This document shows positions 20,901 through 27,421 of a stretch of 64,000 nucleotides of DNA, piece after piece; position 1 is the stretch's first letter, and each line of letters begins with the position of its first letter. This stretch comes from Myxococcales bacterium (GTDB taxonomy: Bacteria; Myxococcota_A; Bradymonadia; UBA7976; UBA1532), in NCBI GenBank assembly GCA_020633555.1, contig JACKDL010000005.1, positions 124,001 through 188,000 of the forward strand, written 5' to 3'. The position numbers were made by a program, and so were the translations under genes. The notes under the pieces are model-generated. The model worked only from the letters and a program-made list of their open reading frames with translations, was not told the origin of the DNA and ran no database searches.

Positions 20901-21637
20901 ACCTCCAGGTCGTCGGCCGCGCCGTCGCCGTCGGTGTCGTCATCGCAGACGTTGCCGCGGCCGTCGCCGTCCCGGTCGGCCTGCTCGGGGTTCACCGCCA
21001 TCGGGCAGTTGTCGAGGGCGTCACAGACCCCGTCGCGATCGCCGTCGCCGGGGGCGCTCGCGGCGTCCGCCGGATCGGTGCCACACGCCCGCTCGTCCGC
21101 GTCCTCGGCCCCGTCCCCGTCGCGATCGGCGTCGCACGCGTCGCCCAGCCCGTCCCCGTCCAGGTCAGCCTGCTCGGGGTTGGGCCGACCCGGGCAGTTG
21201 TCGCCTGCGTCGGGCACGCCGTCGCCGTCGTCGTCCGGCGGGGGCACGGCCATGTCGGGCGCGGCCATGTCGGGCGCGGCCATGTCGGGCACCGCCATGT
21301 CAGGCACCGCCATGTCAGGCACCGCCATGTCAGGCACCGCCATGTCAGGCACCGCCATGTCAGGCACCGTCATGTCAGGCACCGTCATGTCAGGCACCGT
21401 CATGTCAGGCGGCCCGGCGTCCGCCGCCCCGCCATCGGCGTGCCCCTGATCAACCTCACCCTGATCGGCGCCCCCCTGGTCCGTGGGCGCGCCCCGCATG
21501 TCGGTGATGGCCCCGTCCAGCCGTCCCCCCAGGTCGGCCGGCCCTTCGCCGCCCCCGTCGTCGCAGCCCGCCGCCCACAGCAGCAGCGCCCCGCATGTCC
21601 ACCGTCGCAGCGACACGGCCACCCCCCGAGAACGCAC
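14927..21637 (-). CDS. Giant mosaic lipoprotein: TSP3, Ig-like, FG-GAP, RTX-like and cadherin repeats
   Basis: About 2236 residues. The start is one of three GTG codons (21637, 21622 or 21616); any gives a short signal ending LLLWAAGC, a good lipobox. In order follow an Asp/Gly linker, eleven PDM(A/T)(V/A) pentapeptides (residues 76-130), thrombospondin type-3 calcium repeats (DGDGxxDxxDNCP, about 133-536), Ig-like modules (to about 850), integrin-type FG-GAP repeats (about 900-1450), a short RTX-like GGRGDDVL patch (about 1490-1540) and cadherin-like repeats (about 1636-1850). The last 390 residues are unrecognised. The many Asp-rich loops predict heavy calcium binding and a surface location. 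It is divergent from the LysR gene and overlaps the secreted repeat protein downstream. A long open frame on the opposite strand is a composition shadow. Confidence 0.85.
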   Translation of the reverse strand: MRSRGVAVSLRRWTCGALLLWAAGCDDGGGEGPADLGGRLDGAITDMRGAPTDQGGADQGEVDQGHADGGAADAGPPDMTVPDMTVPDMTVPDMAVPDMAVPDMAVPDMAVPDMAVPDMAAPDMAAPDMAVPPPDDDGDGVPDAGDNCPGRPNPEQADLDGDGLGDACDADRDGDGAEDADERACGTDPADAASAPGDGDRDGVCDALDNCPMAVNPEQADRDGDGRGNVCDDDTDGDGAADDLEVDCGSDPADPQSRPVDGDDDGVCDPLDRCPEVPDPDQRDADGDGAGDACDADDDGDGAHDVLEARCGSDPLDAGSLPADADGDGLCDALDNCPQAPNPDQADLDGDGQGDPCDADRDGDGASDAQEGRCASDPADAGSLPADGDGDGVCDALDVCPAVADPAQRDTDGDGDGDACDADDDGDGAPDALEADCGSDPLDGAALPPDGDGDALCDALDNCPLAANPDQADGDGDGAGDACDGCPGVANADQADRDGDGVGDACDNCPAAANADQADRDGDGAGDACDPNQPPSIQGVQIVNSVVPRGGTFECRAFGYEDPEGDPEQVAFTWIAPGANGAPPQLLGEGPTLDATGLFPDTVVRCVGVPVDSLDAQGEAATSNNVGRVSNRPPQMTSVRVLPEAPSSDQRLLCAATATDPDSDAYRFEYAWSTADGVIPGANGPSLSATGLGGAAVRCEVFVEDAYAPGDVLASAPVQVTQVPPVAQTVTVEADSASPCAEQRCVVTLPAGVQADLSYAWLVDGRVVNGATGATYQAGALRGGQAVRCQVTASNADGVGEPVRSAANVLVNAPPTGAAAQLPGVAEPGDLIFCRAEGYADDCSAERWTYRWTVDGEAAEETGPGLLTEGVPAGSTVYCFARPLDAETQGAEIRSNPSSLLGSGFELFGDTERGLAGTSVAVVDDLDGDGLAEVLVGAPNTTIEGREQAGQVYVAYGNESDQVMPLAALAAGEGGFVVAGLGGSYPLEFDLCHETGIQNCPVRTDAGDARSEQAWNAGPAGDGLGTVVAYPGDVDGDGVGDLLVTAPYTRVLDALYSGTGHVLSGRGLSAATDLVAEGSGWTLEGECGRRRIGAQGEDTVRGTNGDLAGWAADGAGDVNGDGLADVILGAPNSGDADDGTAYVVYGQADPETLRLSAVDARICRRGAADLPEPDDDGLGFGITDTADRDFNPRWGYYVSGVGDVDGDGYDDVLVGAVQAGSHDSYVVLGAETQPDVDLNAPGAAHRVIRVEAGYRRYGFTRDENGDPVLRIDGAIAAGQRGGGGDVDGDGRSDLALTMLRGQDVPGDAVASVGVLFDVAGGGLNYTARVEALDRGLWIEGPDVPLDAQGGPVRIDGDLNGDGYDDLVVGVPLDTTAAGDEAGRVYVAYGGPDARIATFAELRQGIGGFALDGTQAGERFGWAVDVADVDGDGLADLVVGAPRFDTDAHEDAGRVQVILGRDFSGVITALGTPNADDLAGTNDAVTLDVLIGGRGDDVLRTGDGPDVVYAGSGDDEVRTAGRIDRRLDGGRGDDRLVLNAGGAYSLAAWGSRVRGFERIALGSGAQTLQITRRHLLRQSDTRNRLYVTGDAADLVVSEDEAWVLGEPVDEGGQTWKVLTSGRAELYLAPAVGTRFDPYIVPAVFELDENPALGAVVGQIQAADPDGQVARIELLPGDHADRYAVAADGTVRVNGPLDFESSDAVITLPLRVTDDQGLSADGTVEVRLRDVNEPPRFVAPDGLRFEYSEGLYDNEVASRFAAVDPDGGEVLTYTLVDPVEPFHLDPQTGDLGVDGPLDFETRARYPLTLVVTDSGGLSHQIQVTVDVLDSDTFAQTYTLVFNTAGNRFIQPGDDCWTQHVNYREDFNRQPGDGLPATVINPFDTSQVFVAELSGDFSLIFRSLPDGGQYDANAVVRVRLELPDEIRPGDTVPIRYGAEPVRTAVSGRTPGYGFEARTILRDSRFAAYNCPAAALLASPADYDGDCDVLSDQDLSIEDNGGLPRVYGEEARAESLPFSLVSTDDAPDRVQTQAREGLFSIHYASIGWTEWAARLLGVPTFNYVRSSYRVGAQIIEYTAVGYEYGGRLDHTYRSRAGLRQQGVRARLVFENGEAVTLDVPLCDAACAAAGLPQADLAIPANADADGDGLARLAIEFTLAAEVGRELTLRTNVGGYVKAVEATVDSTDLSDPENPVTTRARQVGPKFYQAITAEYDDECDTAGAVEFNTARRLGAVDLVAP
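21251..21409 (-). repeat. 15-bp tandem repeat, 11 units, coding PDMxV pentapeptides
   Basis: Eleven copies of a 15-base unit (plus strand CATGTCAGGCACCGC with variants) are arranged head to tail, spacing 15 from 21251 to 21401. Three sub-types (T/V, A/V, A/A) form blocks, as expected from recent unit duplication. The array lies directly after the lipoprotein signal of the giant protein and is likely variable in length between strains. Confidence 0.92.
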
Positions 21638-21647
21638 CGTTCTTGAT

Positions 21648-21694
21648 GTTGACTTTCAACGCTAGCGGCCGGCTGTTGAGACGAGAATGGTCAA
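21648..21694. promoter_or_regulatory. Two dyads in the LysR/giant-lipoprotein divergent promoter
   Basis: GTTGACTTTCAAC (21648-21660) is a perfect 5-bp inverted repeat with a 3-base spacer. TTGA-N11-TCAA (21676-21694) has the T-N11-A form bound by LysR-type regulators and abuts the ATG at 21695. Together they suggest autoregulation and control of the divergent surface-protein operon by the LysR product. Confidence 0.5.
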
Positions 21695-22711
21695 ATGGGT
21701 GCACGCGTGTCACATTTTGTCCACCCGACCGCCACCCCCTGGGAGCGCGACGTGCTGGCCGACTTCGACCTGGATCTGTTGCGCGCGCTGGTGGCCATCG
21801 CCGACGGCGGCACCCTGTCGGCGGCGGCCCGCGCGCTGGGCGCGTCGCGCACCACCATGCGCCGGCGGCTGATCGAGGTGGAGGCCCGCGCCGGCGTGAG
21901 CCTGATGGTGCGGCGGGGCGACCACCTCCTGCCCACCGAGGCCGGTCGGCTGCTGCTGCGCGGCGCCCGCAGCCTGCTGGCGCAGGCCACCGCGCTCATG
22001 GATCAGGCCGCCGCCGTCGGCACCGAGCCGCAAGGCCTCATCCGGGTGGCGCTCACGGCGGGGGAGCCCCCGTTTCTGGCGGGCCTGGCGCTGCAGGGGG
22101 TGGGCCGCCGCTGGCCCCAGGTCCAGCTCGAGCTCATCAACGCGGCGACCCCGCAGCGGCTGCTGACCGAACACGCCGACGCCGCGCTGGTGTTCGCGCA
22201 GAGCCCCCCCGACGGCCCCTGGGAGGCCGTCCACCTCATGGACTTCAACCTGCTGCTCGCGGCCAGCCCCGCCTACCTGGCGCAGCACGGCGCCCCACAG
22301 CGCGTCGAGGACCTGGCCGCGCACCGCGTGCTCGCCTGGCGCAGCGACCTGGGCGGCACCGAGCCCCTGCGGCGGCGGGACGGCGCGCTCGTCGACTTCC
22401 CCGCGCCGCCCCTGCTCGTCAGCAACAACGTCTACACCCTGCGCACGCTGACCGTGGCGGGGCAGTGCATCGGCCACTTCCCCGACGCGGGCTTCCGGCA
22501 GCCCGGCGAGGGCCCGGAGCCGCTGCGGGCGGTGCTGGCCGATCAGGTGGGCGGCACCATCCCGTTCTGGCTGCTGCTGCCCGACGCCTACCGCGAGATC
22601 CCTCGGCTGCGTGCGCTCGCCGACGCGATGGTGACCGTAATCCGGGGGCTACGGGCCACCCAGCCGCTGGCGGGCGGTGCGCCCGCTGAGGGCTTGCCTG
22701 GAATTGGCTGA
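21695..22711 (+). CDS. LysR-family transcriptional regulator
   Basis: A 338-residue DNA-binding protein. The N-terminal winged helix-turn-helix is clear: DLDLLRALVAIADGGTLSAAARALGASRTTMRRRLIEVEARAG, with the usual LysR tail MVRRGDHLLPTEAGRLLL. Positions where LysR proteins normally have S-x-x-S are SRTTMRRR, typical of the family but with extra Arg. The rest is a periplasmic-binding-protein-like effector domain (from about residue 105). It is transcribed divergently from the giant repeat-protein operon, with LysR-type dyads between them, so that operon is its likely target. The effector is unknown. The ATG at 21695 sits directly after a TCAA half site. Confidence 0.88.
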   Translation: MGARVSHFVHPTATPWERDVLADFDLDLLRALVAIADGGTLSAAARALGASRTTMRRRLIEVEARAGVSLMVRRGDHLLPTEAGRLLLRGARSLLAQATALMDQAAAVGTEPQGLIRVALTAGEPPFLAGLALQGVGRRWPQVQLELINAATPQRLLTEHADAALVFAQSPPDGPWEAVHLMDFNLLLAASPAYLAQHGAPQRVEDLAAHRVLAWRSDLGGTEPLRRRDGALVDFPAPPLLVSNNVYTLRTLTVAGQCIGHFPDAGFRQPGEGPEPLRAVLADQVGGTIPFWLLLPDAYREIPRLRALADAMVTVIRGLRATQPLAGGAPAEGLPGIG

Positions 22712-22770
22712 ACAATTGAGCAGTTGCGGGCCGGTGGAAAATGGCGGCTGTAGCGGCCGCCCCGGGGTGG

Positions 22771-22776
22771 TACGCT
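22771..22776 (+). promoter_or_regulatory. -10 box TACGCT of a probable leaderless promoter
   Basis: TACGCTGCGCG begins at 22771 and the ATG at 22786 lies nine bases after the hexamer, where transcription should start. The same 11-base pattern (TACNCTGCGCG) precedes tatD and the sigma-54 activator gene. It favours the ATG at 22786 over the one at 22741. Confidence 0.45.
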
Positions 22777-22785
22777 GCGCGACCG

Positions 22786-25700
22786 ATGCACGCCGAAGAC
22801 GACCTGCCGCCGATCCCGCTGGGTGAGATCTACCACCTGCACGACCCGCTGGGCCGGGGTGCCATGGGCGAGGTTTGGCGGGGCACGCACAAGCCGCAGG
22901 GGCTGCCCGTCGCGGTGAAGATCCTGACCCGGCGCGACACCCTGGACGCCCGCTACGAGATCGGCTTCCGCGAGGAGGTCCGCGCGGCCGCCAGCCTGGA
23001 CCACCCCAACATCGTCACCGTCTACGACTACGGGCGCACGGATCAGAAGACCGAGGAGTGGACCAACGGGCGCTACCCGGTGGGCAGCCCCTACCTGGTG
23101 ATGGAGCTGGTGGAGGGCATGAGCCTGCGCCAGCTCTGCGGGCGGCTGGCCTGGCCCACGCTGGCCAATATCCTGCTGGGGCTGCTGGACGCCCTGGGCC
23201 ACGCCCACGCGCGCGGGCTGATCCACCGGGATCTGAAGCCGCACAACGTCATGGTCACCCCCGACGAGGCGGGCGCCCTGACGGTGAAGCTCACCGACTT
23301 CGGGTTGGCCCACGCCACCCGGCCCGACGCGGCGAACCCGTTCCTGGAGCGCATGGCGGGCACGCCGAACTACATGGCGCCCGAGCAGGTGATGGTGGCC
23401 TGGCGGGACTACGGGCCGTGGACGGACCTGTACGCCCTGGGCTGCCTGGCTCACGCCCTGGCCACCGGGCGGCCGCCCTTCGCCGGGCGGGGCTCGCGGG
23501 CCATTCTCAAGGCGCACCTGGAGGATCCGCCGCCGCCGCTGGTGGCTGACGTGCCCGACGGCTTCTGCCGCTGGGTGGATCGGCTGCTCGAGAAGGAGCC
23601 CGACCGGCGCTACGCCTGCGCCGCCGACGCCGCCTGGGCGCTCATGCAGGTGCTCGAGGGCGGCGAGCCGCTGAGCGGCCGGGACGCCAAGGCCACCCGG
23701 CTGGACTTCAAGGCCATCAGCAGCTCCGACAAGCAGCTCGACGCGAGCGTGGCGGTGTCGGGGGTGCGCCACACCCTCAACTGGGACCTGAGCGAGCTGT
23801 CCCAGTCGGCCTCGGTCAGCTTCCTGCCGGGCCGTGAGGTCCCCCCCGTGCCGGGCAACTGGCGGCGGGTGGTGGAGGAGGTGGCCTGGAACCCCATGGT
23901 GGGCGCCGGGCTGGGGCTGTGGGGGTTGCGGTCGCTGCCCCTGGTGGGCCGTGAGCACGCCCGCGATCGCCTGTGGGATCTGCTCACCGAGGTGCACGCC
24001 GACGGGCGCCCGCGGGGCGCGGTGATCGAGGGGCCACCGGGCTTCGGCAAGACCCGCCTGGTGCACTGGCTGGCCGAGCGGGCCAGCGAGTACGGCGTGG
24101 CGCAGGTGGTGGAGATCACGCACAGCGCGCAGGGCTCGCCGAAGGACGGGCTGGTGCCCGGCTTCGCCCGCTTCCACCAGTGCCACGGCCTGGACCGCGG
24201 CGAGGCCACCGATCGCATGGCGCGGATCCTGCGCCACCTGGGCGAGCACAACGAGGAGCGCTGGCACCAGATCGGCGATCTGTTGGCCGAGTCCGACGCC
24301 GACACCCGCCCCATCTCGCCCCGGCAGCGGCGGCGGATCCTGCTCGACCACCTGCGCCGGCTCAGCCGGGCGCGTCCGGTGATCCTGCTGGTGGACGACG
24401 CCCAGTGGGCCGACGACGCCTTGGATTTCGCGCGCTCGGTGCTGGCCAGCCGCGAGGAGCTGCACGTGCTGGTGGTGCTCACCAGCGACGGGAGCGCCCA
24501 CGTCACCGGCGCCGAGCGCGTGGTGCTCGAGCCCCTGGACGCCGAGCAGATGACCGAGCTGGTGCAGAGCCTGCTGGGTCTGGTGGGCGAGGTGGCCCAG
24601 GCGGTGGAGCGCCGGGCCGAGGGCAACCCCCTGTTCGCCATCCAGCTCGTGGGCGACTGGGTGCAGCGCGGCGAGCTGCAGGCCACGCCCCAGGGCTTCC
24701 GCCGGCCGCCCGGGGTCAAGATCAAGCTGCCCGACAGCATCCACGCCATCTGGCTGGACCGGCTGGATGCGCTGTTGGGCGAGGCCGCGCAGGACTGGCG
24801 CGCGCTGGAGCTGGCGGCGGTGCTGGGTCAGCGGGTGGCCATGGACGAGTGGGCCGCGGCCTGCCGCCACGCCGGCGTCCACCCCACCGAGGATCTGGTG
24901 GAGGTGCTCATCGAGGGTGGCCTGGCGACCCGCACCCTGCGGGAGCGGGATCACTGGGCCTTCGCCCACGGCCTGCTGCACCAGAGCATGCTGCGGCTGG
25001 TGCGCGAGGGCGGGCGCGGCCTGGCTCACCACGCGGCCTGCGGCGTGGCCCTGGCGGGCTTCCGCAAGCGCCCGGGGGTGTCGGAGCGGCAGGCCCGCCA
25101 CCTGTTGGCGGCGGGGGACGACGCGGCGGCGCTGGAGCCCCTCATCGACGCCGCCTGGGCGCGGCTGAAGGCCAGCGAGCACGATCGGGCCCAGGCGCTG
25201 TACGAGCAGTGGCGCAACGCGGTGATGCGGCTGGATCTGCCGCCGGACGACGCCCAGCGGGCCGCCGGGCTGCACTTGAAGTGTCGCATCGCCCGCACCC
25301 AGGGCGAGCTGAAGCGGGCCCGACAGCTCGCCGAGGCCGCCGAGGCCGAGGCCCGCCGCCACAACTGGTGGAAGGTGCTGGCGCGGACCCTGGTGGACCG
25401 GGGCTGGGACGCCTTCAACGAGGGCGATCTGCAGCTCGGCCTGGACCGCATGGCCGAGGGCGCCCGCATCGCCCAGCAGCACGCCGACAGCAACCTGCAG
25501 GCCAACAGCCTGCGCAACCAGGCGGTGCTCCAGCTCGATCGTGATCCCGCCCGGGTGCGGTCGCTGCTCGAGGAAGCGCGGGCGGTCTACGCCGCGCAGA
25601 ACCACCCGCAGGGCCTGGCGTTGACGGCGGTGAACCACGCCCAACTCGCGCGCCGGCAGGGGCAGTACGCCCAGGCCGAGGCCTGGCTCGACGAGGCCGA

Positions 25701-26280
25701 TCGGCACTTCCTGGCCGATCACACCCGCTGGGGGCACGCCATGGTGCTCGCCGAGCGGGGGCTGGTGCGCCTGCTGGCGGGCGACCTGGCCGGCGCCGAG
25801 GAGCTGCTCCAGGAGGCGGTGCAGCGCTACCAGGTGCTGGGCGGGGTGAACGCGCCCCTGGCGAAGCTGAACCTGGCCGAGCTGCGGCTGGCGCAGGGCA
25901 AGCGCGACGAGGCCTGGGGTCTGTTCGCCGGCCTGCGCGAGAAGCTGGGGCAGCACGGGCGTCACGGGCGCACCCTGCACGCCACCTTGGGTCTGCTGGC
26001 GGTGGCCGCCGATGACGAGGACTGGGAGTCCTGGGACGAGACGGTGGATCTGGCCCGGCCGCTGGTGGAGGACCACCTGGCGGCGGGGCGCGACGCCATC
26101 CGGCTGGCCGAGCAGGCGGCCCAGGCGGCGCTGCGCCGGGGTGAGCCCCGCCGCGCGGCGCAGGCCTGGGACCTGGCGCAGGTGCAGTGGCAGGCCCTGG
26201 GCGCCGCCGACGAGGTGACGCGCGTGCAGGCGGAGCGGGCGCGGGCGGACGCGCTGGGCCAGGGGTCCGCGGCAGGCTGA
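22786..26280 (+). CDS. Ser/Thr protein kinase fused to AAA-type ATPase and TPR domains
   Basis: About 1164 residues. Residues 10-290 are a complete eukaryotic-type kinase: LGRGAMGEVWRG, VAVKIL, catalytic HRDLKPHN, DFGLA and GTPNYMAPEQ. After a linker, residues about 385-780 form an NTPase module with Walker A GPPGFGKT and Walker B VILLVDDAQW, as in signalling ATPases associated with kinases and cyclases in myxobacteria. The remainder is alpha-helical with TPR-like repeats, probably for partner binding. There is no membrane segment, so it is cytoplasmic. The ATG at 22741 would add 15 residues, but a promoter-like TACGCT lies between the two starts. The gene stands alone, so substrates are not indicated by context. 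A GC-rich hairpin follows it. Confidence 0.9.
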   Translation: MHAEDDLPPIPLGEIYHLHDPLGRGAMGEVWRGTHKPQGLPVAVKILTRRDTLDARYEIGFREEVRAAASLDHPNIVTVYDYGRTDQKTEEWTNGRYPVGSPYLVMELVEGMSLRQLCGRLAWPTLANILLGLLDALGHAHARGLIHRDLKPHNVMVTPDEAGALTVKLTDFGLAHATRPDAANPFLERMAGTPNYMAPEQVMVAWRDYGPWTDLYALGCLAHALATGRPPFAGRGSRAILKAHLEDPPPPLVADVPDGFCRWVDRLLEKEPDRRYACAADAAWALMQVLEGGEPLSGRDAKATRLDFKAISSSDKQLDASVAVSGVRHTLNWDLSELSQSASVSFLPGREVPPVPGNWRRVVEEVAWNPMVGAGLGLWGLRSLPLVGREHARDRLWDLLTEVHADGRPRGAVIEGPPGFGKTRLVHWLAERASEYGVAQVVEITHSAQGSPKDGLVPGFARFHQCHGLDRGEATDRMARILRHLGEHNEERWHQIGDLLAESDADTRPISPRQRRRILLDHLRRLSRARPVILLVDDAQWADDALDFARSVLASREELHVLVVLTSDGSAHVTGAERVVLEPLDAEQMTELVQSLLGLVGEVAQAVERRAEGNPLFAIQLVGDWVQRGELQATPQGFRRPPGVKIKLPDSIHAIWLDRLDALLGEAAQDWRALELAAVLGQRVAMDEWAAACRHAGVHPTEDLVEVLIEGGLATRTLRERDHWAFAHGLLHQSMLRLVREGGRGLAHHAACGVALAGFRKRPGVSERQARHLLAAGDDAAALEPLIDAAWARLKASEHDRAQALYEQWRNAVMRLDLPPDDAQRAAGLHLKCRIARTQGELKRARQLAEAAEAEARRHNWWKVLARTLVDRGWDAFNEGDLQLGLDRMAEGARIAQQHADSNLQANSLRNQAVLQLDRDPARVRSLLEEARAVYAAQNHPQGLALTAVNHAQLARRQGQYAQAEAWLDEADRHFLADHTRWGHAMVLAERGLVRLLAGDLAGAEELLQEAVQRYQVLGGVNAPLAKLNLAELRLAQGKRDEAWGLFAGLREKLGQHGRHGRTLHATLGLLAVAADDEDWESWDETVDLARPLVEDHLAAGRDAIRLAEQAAQAALRRGEPRRAAQAWDLAQVQWQALGAADEVTRVQAERARADALGQGSAAG

Positions 26281-26289
26281 ATGGCTGGC

Positions 26290-26310
26290 GGCCCGCCCCG
26301 TCGGCGGGCC
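26290..26310 (+). terminator. Perfect 8-bp GC stem-loop after the kinase gene
   Basis: GGCCCGCC (26290-26297) pairs fully with GGCGGGCC (26303-26310) around a 5-base loop, ten bases past the kinase stop. There is no T-tract, so it may act as a weak terminator or an mRNA 3'-end stabiliser. Confidence 0.45.
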
Positions 26311-26360
26311 CCGCCCGCGCCCGAGCCGGGCGCGCAACGACCTGGAGAAGCGAGGCGACG

Positions 26361-26729
26361 ATGGGGAGCATGGGGAGATGGCTCGCCGGTCTGGCCCTGA
26401 GCGGGCTGACCTTGGCGGGGTGCGGGGGCAGCCAGCTCAAGCCGAACGAGCAGAAAGAGTACGACGCCCTCAAGCAGGAGCAGGCCAGCATCCAGAAGCG
26501 CATCGGCGCGGCCAACGCCGCCGCCGACAAGGCGTTTCGCGACGCCGGCGCCGCCGAGAAGGCCAAGAAGCTGGTCTACAAGGGTGTCCTGGTGTGCGGC
26601 GGCAGCGCCAGCGGCCAGTACTTCGGGGCCCTGCCGTTCACCGGCAAGAAGAAGGCCGCCCTCGTCAGCAAGCGTGACAAGACCGTCTCGGGCGTTCAGT
26701 GCGAGACCTTCGACGTGTCGGTGAAGTGA
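26361..26729 (+). CDS. Small Lys-rich lipoprotein
   Basis: The start ATG at 26361 is preceded by GGAGAAG at 26344. The 122-residue product has a clear lipobox (LTLAGC), then a helical Lys/Ala/Gln-rich stretch (EQKEYDALKQEQASIQKRI) likely to form a short coiled coil, and a C-terminal half with two cysteines (VCGG, QCETF) that could form a disulfide. No family is recognised. It is the first of three lipoprotein genes whose stops and starts overlap, so all three probably work together in the envelope. Confidence 0.75.
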   Translation: MGSMGRWLAGLALSGLTLAGCGGSQLKPNEQKEYDALKQEQASIQKRIGAANAAADKAFRDAGAAEKAKKLVYKGVLVCGGSASGQYFGALPFTGKKKAALVSKRDKTVSGVQCETFDVSVK

Positions 26730-27421
26730 TGGCCACGCGGATCTTGATGTTGCTCGCCGCGGCCTGGCTCACCACCGGCTGTGCCACCACCCAGGCGGAC
26801 CTGAAGAAGCTGCGCACGGATGTGCACAGCCAGCGCAACCAGCTCAACGCGGCGGAGTCCGCGGCCGACGCGGGGAAGGGGTACACCCAGTCCATCGGCA
26901 AGAAGGACACCACCCGGCGCGTGATCCTGGGCGATGACGCCATCGCGAAGATCATCCAAGCGCACATGCCGTACGCCTTCGACGGGCGGAAGCTCTCGAA
27001 GCGCATCACCGGCGACTTCACGCTGAGCAACGTGCGTGGGTTCAAGCTGCTGCCGCGCAACCGGGCCCAGTGGACCTGGGACTTCAAGGGCAAGGGCGTC
27101 AACGTGAACCTCAAGGGCGTGCCCATGGCGGGCAGCAAGGATGCGCGCCAGGCCAAGGAGGCCCTGACGGCGGGCGGCTCCATCACCATGGAGGGCAGCC
27201 TGTGGGTGGACCACAAGAAGAACGTCCTGCGGCTGAACGGGCGCTGCGTCAAGGCCAGCCTCCGCAAGCACAACACCGGCACCAACCAGGGCTACGTGTG
27301 CGACGGGGCCAACAAGAAGCTGTTCCGCAGCCAGCAGACCGTGCCCCTGCCCAAGGTGCTGCACGGCAAGAAGGTGCAGGCCATGACCACGCCCAACCAC
27401 CTCGTGCTGATCGAGCGATGA
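26729..27421 (+). CDS. Unrecognised lipoprotein, second of three
   Basis: The ATG at 26729 overlaps the upstream stop (TGATG). The product is 230 residues with lipobox LTTGC, a short Lys/Gln-rich helix (DLKKLRTDVHSQRNQL), then a basic domain with alternating hydrophobic residues (FTLSNVRGFKLLPRNRAQWT, GSITMEGSLWVDHKKNVLRL) that looks like a beta-sandwich or half-barrel. The pattern recalls lipid-binding envelope proteins, but this is only an impression; no family is recognised. It overlaps the metalloprotease-like gene that follows. Confidence 0.72.
   Translation: MATRILMLLAAAWLTTGCATTQADLKKLRTDVHSQRNQLNAAESAADAGKGYTQSIGKKDTTRRVILGDDAIAKIIQAHMPYAFDGRKLSKRITGDFTLSNVRGFKLLPRNRAQWTWDFKGKGVNVNLKGVPMAGSKDARQAKEALTAGGSITMEGSLWVDHKKNVLRLNGRCVKASLRKHNTGTNQGYVCDGANKKLFRSQQTVPLPKVLHGKKVQAMTTPNHLVLIER

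Noticed and set aside
21251..21409. Tandem repeat considered as a CRISPR array
   Set aside because: Units are 15 bases with no spacers and encode in-frame pentapeptides of a lipoprotein.
14822..21646. Long plus-strand reading frame opposite the giant lipoprotein
   Set aside because: It is rich in His, Arg, Gly and Val without any domain, and mirrors the Asp/Gly codons of the minus strand, where a lipoprotein signal and calcium-binding repeats are evident.
22741..22785. Upstream ATG as the start of the kinase gene
   Set aside because: It would lie before the TACGCT promoter-like box, and the extra 15 residues are not part of the kinase domain; kept only as an alternative.
22588..26337. Minus-strand frame over the kinase fusion gene
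   Set aside because: Shadow of a strongly biased codon pattern; the plus strand has all kinase and Walker motifs.
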